Source of the DNA: Pseudonocardia broussonetiae
GTDB lineage: Bacteria > Actinomycetota > Actinomycetes > Mycobacteriales > Pseudonocardiaceae
NCBI RefSeq assembly: GCF_013155125.1
Contig: NZ_CP053564.1
Span: 751,501-815,500 of the forward strand
DNA length: 64,000 bases
Direction: 5' to 3'
The notes under the pieces: model-generated
Told to the model about the DNA's origin: nothing
Database searches by the model: none
Seen by the model: the letters and a program-made list of their open reading frames with translations, nothing else
In this document: positions 60,008 to 64,000 of the stretch, piece after piece
Layout of the letters: each line of letters begins with the position of its first letter
Position numbering within the stretch: position 1 is the first letter of the stretch
Made by a program: the position numbers and the translations under genes

Positions 60008-60634
60008 ATGCAGTCCCCCGACGACGTCGCGGCGGCGGTCGGCCGCAACGTCCGCGCCCTGCGCCAGCAGCGCCGCATGACCATCGACGGCCTCGCCGCC
60101 GCGTCCGGCATCAGCCGCGGCACCGTCATCCAGATCGAGACGGCACGGGGCAACCCCAGCATCGGCACACTCGTCGCGCTCGCCGCGGCCCTGCGCGTCG
60201 GCGTCGCCTCACTGGTCGACGGCGACGCCGCGCCGCGCGTGGTCGTCCGCCGCGCCGCCGAGGCCGCCACCCTGTGGAGCAGCGCGGCCGGGAGCAGCGC
60301 CGTCTTCCGCATCGGCACCGACCCGCCCGACGTCGTCGAGCTGTGGGACTGGACGCTGCAGCCCGGCGACGGGTTCGACGGCGAGGCCCACCCGATGGGC
60401 ACCGTGGAGGTCCTGTCGGTGCTGTCGGGGCGGCTGGGCCTGCGCGTCGGCGCGGCAGGCCACGAGCTCGACGCCGGCGACACCGTGATGTTCCAGGCGC
60501 ACGCCCCGCACCGCTACGAGGGCGCGGGCGACGAGCCGGTCCGGTTCGTGATGGTGGTGCTGCAGCCGGGCGACGCCGGGCTGGTGCCGCCGACGAGCAT
60601 CGCCGAGGCGGCCGATCAGCAGGTGGCGCCCTGA
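60008..60634 (+). CDS. XRE-cupin transcriptional regulator
   Basis: 208 residues. N-terminal HTH_3 domain (VGRNVRALRQQRRMTIDGLA, SGISRGTVIQIETARGNPSI) and a C-terminal cupin (GEAHPMGTVEVLSVLSGRL, DTVMFQAHAPHRYEG) for sensing a small ligand. Typical of regulators of adjacent EamA exporters. ATG at 60008 is leaderless by spacing. Its last 19 nt overlap the convergent membrane-protein gene. Confidence 0.92.
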   Translation: MQSPDDVAAAVGRNVRALRQQRRMTIDGLAAASGISRGTVIQIETARGNPSIGTLVALAAALRVGVASLVDGDAAPRVVVRRAAEAATLWSSAAGSSAVFRIGTDPPDVVELWDWTLQPGDGFDGEAHPMGTVEVLSVLSGRLGLRVGAAGHELDAGDTVMFQAHAPHRYEGAGDEPVRFVMVVLQPGDAGLVPPTSIAEAADQQVAP

Positions 60635-61173
60635 TGCACCGGGTCGACCAGCAGCGTCCCGGCCTCCACGCGCGAGACGAACACGCACGACCCGACCCGC
60701 ACCTCGACCTCGTCGCGCCCGCGGAACGCGACCCCGCCCGGCGCGCCGCCCTCCGGCACGCCCTCCCACACCGGTGACTCCTGCTCGAACGGCCCGTCGC
60801 CGGCGCGCAGGACGACGCGGTGCACCGGGTCGATCGTGAACGCCGCCCCCTCCAGCACGACGAGCCGCTGGTCGCCCGACGCCACCTCCGACACCACCGC
60901 GCCCGGCTCGTCGAGGTCGATCGCCAGCCACGCCGTGATGCCCCAGCCGACCGCGGCGATCCCGCCGACCACCAGCACGAGCACCCGGGCGAACCAGAGC
61001 TTCACCGCGACCGTCAGCGCGACCGTGACCAGCAGGATCGTCAGCAGCACCCCGCCCGCGACGAACCACGAGGCGTGCCGGAGGTGGAACGGGTCGAGGA
61101 CGGCCAGCCCGGTGAGCAGTGCGGCGAGGACCGCGAGCGCCCCGAGGACCAGCGCGCGGCGCAGGGTGGTCAT
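60616..61173 (-). CDS. Membrane protein of unknown function
   Basis: 185 residues. Three N-terminal helices (LVLGALAVLAALLTGLAVL; WFVAGGVLLTILLVTVALTV; VLVLVVGGIAAVGWGITAWL), then an ~85-residue soluble domain rich in beta-prone segments (RLVVLEGAAFTIDPVHRVVL). I do not recognise the family. ATG at 61173. It converges on the XRE-cupin gene with a 19-nt overlap. Confidence 0.75.
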   Translation of the reverse strand: MTTLRRALVLGALAVLAALLTGLAVLDPFHLRHASWFVAGGVLLTILLVTVALTVAVKLWFARVLVLVVGGIAAVGWGITAWLAIDLDEPGAVVSEVASGDQRLVVLEGAAFTIDPVHRVVLRAGDGPFEQESPVWEGVPEGGAPGGVAFRGRDEVEVRVGSCVFVSRVEAGTLLVDPVHQGATC

Positions 61174-61225
61174 CCTGCGGAGGGTAGGGCCGGGGCCCTC
61201 GGCGGCCCGCGCCGGTGTGCCGGTG

Positions 61226-62026
61226 TCAGGTGACCCAGCGGCGTCCGGTACCGGCGAGCACGCGGCCGTGACGGAGCTCCGGGAAGTGCGACCCGACGCC
61301 GACCGTGCGCCCGCCCTCGAGCTCGCGCCAGAGGCGCTCGCGGGTGCGCCGCGCGAGCGCCGGGTCGACGTCGCCGATCGAGCGCCACGTCGGTTCGTCG
61401 AGCTGGACGGGACAGGTCACCGCGTCCCCGAGCAGCAGGACCCGCTCGTCGCCGGAGGACAGCACGAGGCACAGGTGCCCCGGGGTGTGGCCGGGTGCGG
61501 GCAGCGCGGTGACGCCCGGAGCGACGGCGGTCTCGCGGTCGACGGGCCGCAGGCGCGCCGCGTGCGCCGGATCGGTGAAGCCGCGCGCGATGTGCGGGGC
61601 CATCTCGCCGGGTCCGGTGACGAAGTGCGGGTGGTCGGCCGCGCCGAACCAGATCGTGGCGCGCGCGAACACCGGGCGCGCGCCGAGGTCGAACAGCCAG
61701 CCGACGTGGTCGGCGTGCAGATGCGTGCAGACGACGTCGGTGACCTCCGCCGGCGCGACGCCGAGCGCGTGCAGCCCGGTCAGCAGCTGACCGCCGACGA
61801 GCAGCTGCGTGCCGCCGTCCTGGGCCTCCGGGCCGAGGCCCGCGTCGACCAGCACGACGCGATTGCCGGTGCGGACCAGGAAGCAGCCGATCGGCAGCCA
61901 CGCGCCGCCGTGGCGGTCGAACACGTCGGGGCGCGGGTCGTCCGCCGGGTCGAGCCCGAAGTAGGCCGGGCGGGCGACGAACGTGCCGTCGGAGATCGGG
62001 TGCAGCGACAGGTCCCCGATGCGCAT
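61226..62026 (-). CDS. Metallo-beta-lactamase fold hydrolase
   Basis: 266 residues. Zinc motif THLHADHVGW, then PAPGHTPGHLC and LLGDAV. The opening PISDGTFVARPAYFG is of the quorum-quenching lactonase/MBL hydrolase branch, but the substrate cannot be named. ATG 62026 is preferred to GTG 62032 because AGGA lies 9 nt before it. Downstream neighbour of tRNA-Ala. Confidence 0.9.
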   Translation of the reverse strand: MRIGDLSLHPISDGTFVARPAYFGLDPADDPRPDVFDRHGGAWLPIGCFLVRTGNRVVLVDAGLGPEAQDGGTQLLVGGQLLTGLHALGVAPAEVTDVVCTHLHADHVGWLFDLGARPVFARATIWFGAADHPHFVTGPGEMAPHIARGFTDPAHAARLRPVDRETAVAPGVTALPAPGHTPGHLCLVLSSGDERVLLLGDAVTCPVQLDEPTWRSIGDVDPALARRTRERLWRELEGGRTVGVGSHFPELRHGRVLAGTGRRWVT

Positions 62027-62108
62027 GGCCACCGATCCTGCCGTGCACCCCCGGAACGACGGAAGCCCTGGTCGGCGCCGTGACAGGCGGCCGATCAGGG
62101 CTTCCGGG

Positions 62109-62184
62109 TGGTGGAGCTGAGGGGAATCGAACCCCTGACCTCTTCGATGCGAACGAAGCGCGCTACCAATTGCGCCACAGCCCC
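62109..62184 (-). tRNA. tRNA-Ala (anticodon CGC), CCA encoded
   Basis: Reverse strand: acceptor GGGGCTG pairs with CAGCTCC, giving the G3-U70 wobble that marks tRNA-Ala. D arm GCGCAATTGGTAGCGC; anticodon stem CTTCG/CGAAG with loop TTCGCAT (anticodon CGC, codon GCG); T arm AGGGG-TTCGATT-CCCCT. The discriminator A and CCA are encoded (62109-62112). Confidence 0.95.
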
Positions 62185-62224
62185 GGTGCCCGCCGGAGCG
62201 AGCGGATCCAACCCTACCAGCCGC

Positions 62225-63250
62225 TCATTCCCCCGCCGCACGGCGGTAGTCGGGCCGGGCCGGGCCCTCGAGGTCGTGCAGGGCGGGGTCGTCGAGGTCG
62301 TCGCCGACGAGCGTCGTGCCGGCCGGGAGCGGGGGCGGCGGGGCCGGGGTGAGGCGCGGGAGGGCGCTCTGCTCGGCCGCGTCGGCGCCGGTGACGCGCA
62401 GCGGCCCGATCGGCTCGCCGGTGCCGGTGACGCGGTCCGGGTCGTCGTCGTGCTCGACGTCGACGAGGTCGTCGTCGTGCTCGACGTCGACGAGGTCGTC
62501 GTCGGTGTCCTCGAGCTCGTCGTCCGGCTCGGCGACGTCGTCGGCGGTCGCCCCGGAGGCCTCCTGACCGCGGCGGGCCCACCCGTCGAGCTCGGGGTCC
62601 TCGGCCGCGGGCGGGCGGTGGGTGCCGGCCATGCGGGCGGCGCGGCGGCGGCGGATCGCCTCCTCCATCCGCACCTGGCGGCGCAGGTAGACGAGGTACC
62701 CGACGAGCGCGACGTCGGCGGCGGCGTGCAGCCACCACACCGCGGGCGCCACCACGATCGCGACCAGCGCGGACACCACGGCGGTCACCAGCAGGCCCAG
62801 CACCACCCGCTGGCGGAAGGCGTAGCGGGCGCGGGCGGAGATGGCCGCGGCCTGGGGGTCGAAGCCGCCGCGGCCGGGGCGGTAGCGAGGGGCCGGGCGC
62901 TCCCAGCCGTCGTCGCCCTCCTCGTACGCGTCGTCGGTGCGGTAGTCGTCCGGGTGGTCCTCGGCCTCGTCGTCCGCGAGGTCCTCCTCGGGCGCGGGGC
63001 GGGCCTCGGGGATGCGCGCGGGCTCCTCGACCCGCGTCGCGCCGCGCGCGCCGATGCCGCGGCTGTCGTCGTCGGAGTCGTCCACGTCCACCTCCTGGAT
63101 CCGGTACCGGCGCTGCGGCCGGTCGAGCACCCGCCCGGAGAGGGCGGCGTAGCTGGGCCGGGCCACCTCCTGCTGGTGCCTCGCCACCGCCGGCACGAGG
63201 ATCAGCAACCAGAGCACGACCAGCCCGACGAAGATCAACGAGCTGGGCAC
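62225..63250 (-). CDS. sepX: SepX/GlpR-like divisome membrane protein
   Basis: 341 residues. N-terminal helix LIFVGLVVLWLLILVPAVA, a charged Asp/Arg-rich loop, two further helices (VLGLLVTAVVSALVAIVVAP and following), then RRQVRMEEAIRRRRAARM and an acidic tail. Position next to a rimJ-like gene matches Rv0996; relatives act at the septum. GTG 63250 has GGAGGAGG upstream. A 27-nt unit is repeated in the acidic tail (62441-62504). Confidence 0.82.
   Translation of the reverse strand: MPSSLIFVGLVVLWLLILVPAVARHQQEVARPSYAALSGRVLDRPQRRYRIQEVDVDDSDDDSRGIGARGATRVEEPARIPEARPAPEEDLADDEAEDHPDDYRTDDAYEEGDDGWERPAPRYRPGRGGFDPQAAAISARARYAFRQRVVLGLLVTAVVSALVAIVVAPAVWWLHAAADVALVGYLVYLRRQVRMEEAIRRRRAARMAGTHRPPAAEDPELDGWARRGQEASGATADDVAEPDDELEDTDDDLVDVEHDDDLVDVEHDDDPDRVTGTGEPIGPLRVTGADAAEQSALPRLTPAPPPPLPAGTTLVGDDLDDPALHDLEGPARPDYRRAAGE
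62441..62504. repeat. 27-nt tandem repeat inside sepX
   Basis: Two exact 27-nt units (62441-62467, 62468-62494) plus a partial third. On the coding strand each encodes DDDLVDVEH, adding an acidic nonapeptide, so the frame is kept. Confidence 0.8.
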
Positions 63251-63422
63251 TGGCGGCCTCCTCCCCCGACGGCACGAGCAGCGACCGCGGGGCCCACCCC
63301 GACCCAAGATCGCTCCCGGACACCACGGTAGTGAGGGAGGGCGGTCGAACAGCGCAACGACGCGCCGTGACCACCAGGTTCACCCGAGGGGCCGCAGGGA
63401 CGGCTGTGACTCGTGTGGGTGA

Positions 63423-64000
63423 TCAGGCCCGCTCGGCGCGGCCCGCAGCCACCAGCCGGCCGGCCAGGCCGCCCGGTGGCACCTCCTCGGCCGTCAGCGC
63501 GAAGCAGAGGTGGTCGCGCCAGGCGCCGTCGACGTCGAGGTAGCGGCGGAACAGCCCCTCCTCGCGGAAGCCGAGCTTCTCCAGCACGCGGCGGCTCGCC
63601 CGGTTCTCCGGGCGGACGGTGGCCTCCAGCCGGTGCAGCCCGGCCGGGCCGAGGCAGTGGTCGACGGCCAGCGCGACGGCCGCCGTGGTGACGCCCGAGC
63701 CGGTGACCCGCGCGTCGCACCAGTAGCCGACGTAGGCCGACAGCAGCGGCTCCCGCACGACGTTGCCGATCATGACGTGCCCGGCCAGCCGCCCGTCGAC
63801 GGTGATCGCGAACGGCAGCGCGGTGCCCTTGCGCGCCGCCGAGCGCAGCAGCATCCAGCGCCCCGGCCACTCCGCCGACGAGTGCCGCTGGGCCCAGGTG
63901 CCGGGCATCGTCGGCTCCCACGGCGCGAGGTGGGCCTCGTCGCGCAGGCGCAGCGCCGACCACGCCGACCCGTCGCGCAGCCGGACCGGGCGCAGCTCCA
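63423..64000 (-). CDS. RimJ-like GNAT acetyltransferase (5' end beyond window)
   Basis: At least 192 residues; the N-terminus lies outside. The visible frame at the edge reads ELRPVRLRDGSAWSALRLRD, the usual RimJ/RimL opening, followed by the GNAT core with GYWCDARVTGSGVTTAAVAL (acetyl-CoA loop) and RPENRASRRVLEKLGFREEG. Probably N-terminally acetylates a ribosomal or other protein. Precedes sepX, as Rv0995-Rv0996. Confidence 0.88.
   Translation of the reverse strand, partial: ELRPVRLRDGSAWSALRLRDEAHLAPWEPTMPGTWAQRHSSAEWPGRWMLLRSAARKGTALPFAITVDGRLAGHVMIGNVVREPLLSAYVGYWCDARVTGSGVTTAAVALAVDHCLGPAGLHRLEATVRPENRASRRVLEKLGFREEGLFRRYLDVDGAWRDHLCFALTAEEVPPGGLAGRLVAAGRAERA

Overview
The window is very GC-rich, has many GTG starts, and packs genes tightly with 4-base stop/start overlaps. 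Gene content (resuscitation-promoting factor, MazG/Mfd, LpqU-like lipoprotein neighbour, SepX, protein O-mannosyltransferase) points to a high-GC actinomycete of the Pseudonocardiales type (Pseudonocardia-like). The genus is inferred from coding style and gene content, not from a marker gene. No rRNA, phage, IS element or CRISPR array was seen. Two tRNA genes are present.

The backbone is a conserved actinobacterial housekeeping block. From memory of the Mycobacterium tuberculosis gene order (about Rv0995 to Rv1026), it reads here from right to left: rimJ-like, sepX, pmt/rsmI, metG, tatD, rpfB, rsmA, ispE, a Pks16-like adenylating enzyme, pth-rplY-prs-glmU, mfd, mazG, LpqU-like transglycosylase, eno, ftsB, DUF501, ppx. 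Modules absent from that order are inserted between the conserved genes.

Layout. 1-4.3 kb: ppx (cut by the window edge), a leaderless aidB-like gene, and the eno-ftsB-DUF501 operon. 4.4-8.1 kb: a TPR protein and the iron uptake operon efeUOB behind an iron-box-like dyad. 8.1-14.9 kb: LpqU-like transglycosylase, mazG, SurA-like lipoprotein, RDD protein, mfd. 15-22.7 kb: tricorn-type protease, PQQ sugar dehydrogenase, DUF2277, a nucleotide-sugar epimerase with a PIG-L deacetylase, and a fatty-acid desaturase. 22.9-28.4 kb: tRNA-Gln, OsmC, L,D-transpeptidase, glmU-prs-rplY-pth. 28.5-31.6 kb: FAAL-like ligase and M20 peptidase, divergent around a dyad-rich spacer. 31.7-38.3 kb: two ABC export pairs flanking a large AfsR-type regulator. 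38.5-48.3 kb: ABC-F, ispE, MFS pump, rsmA, rpfB, tatD, metG. 48.5-56.3 kb: a truncated YCII gene, type III glutamine synthetase, a tandem-HTH protein, EamA/CGNR, G6PD, and a KhtTU-type K+/H+ antiporter. 56.3-56.6 kb: a noncoding array of 21- and 22-nt tandem repeats. 56.6-64 kb: rsmI/pmt, EamA/XRE-cupin, a membrane protein, an MBL-fold hydrolase, tRNA-Ala, sepX, and rimJ-like (cut by the edge).

Many genes appear leaderless, with a TANNNT -10 hexamer 5-8 nt before the start codon, including several divergent pairs. Several gene ends carry unusually long perfect inverted repeats. I found no clearly new multi-gene system. The most unusual features are the nested repeat array at 56.3-56.6 kb, the dyads in the rpfB leader and the FAAL/M20 spacer, the iron-box dyad before efeU, and the AfsR/ABC island.
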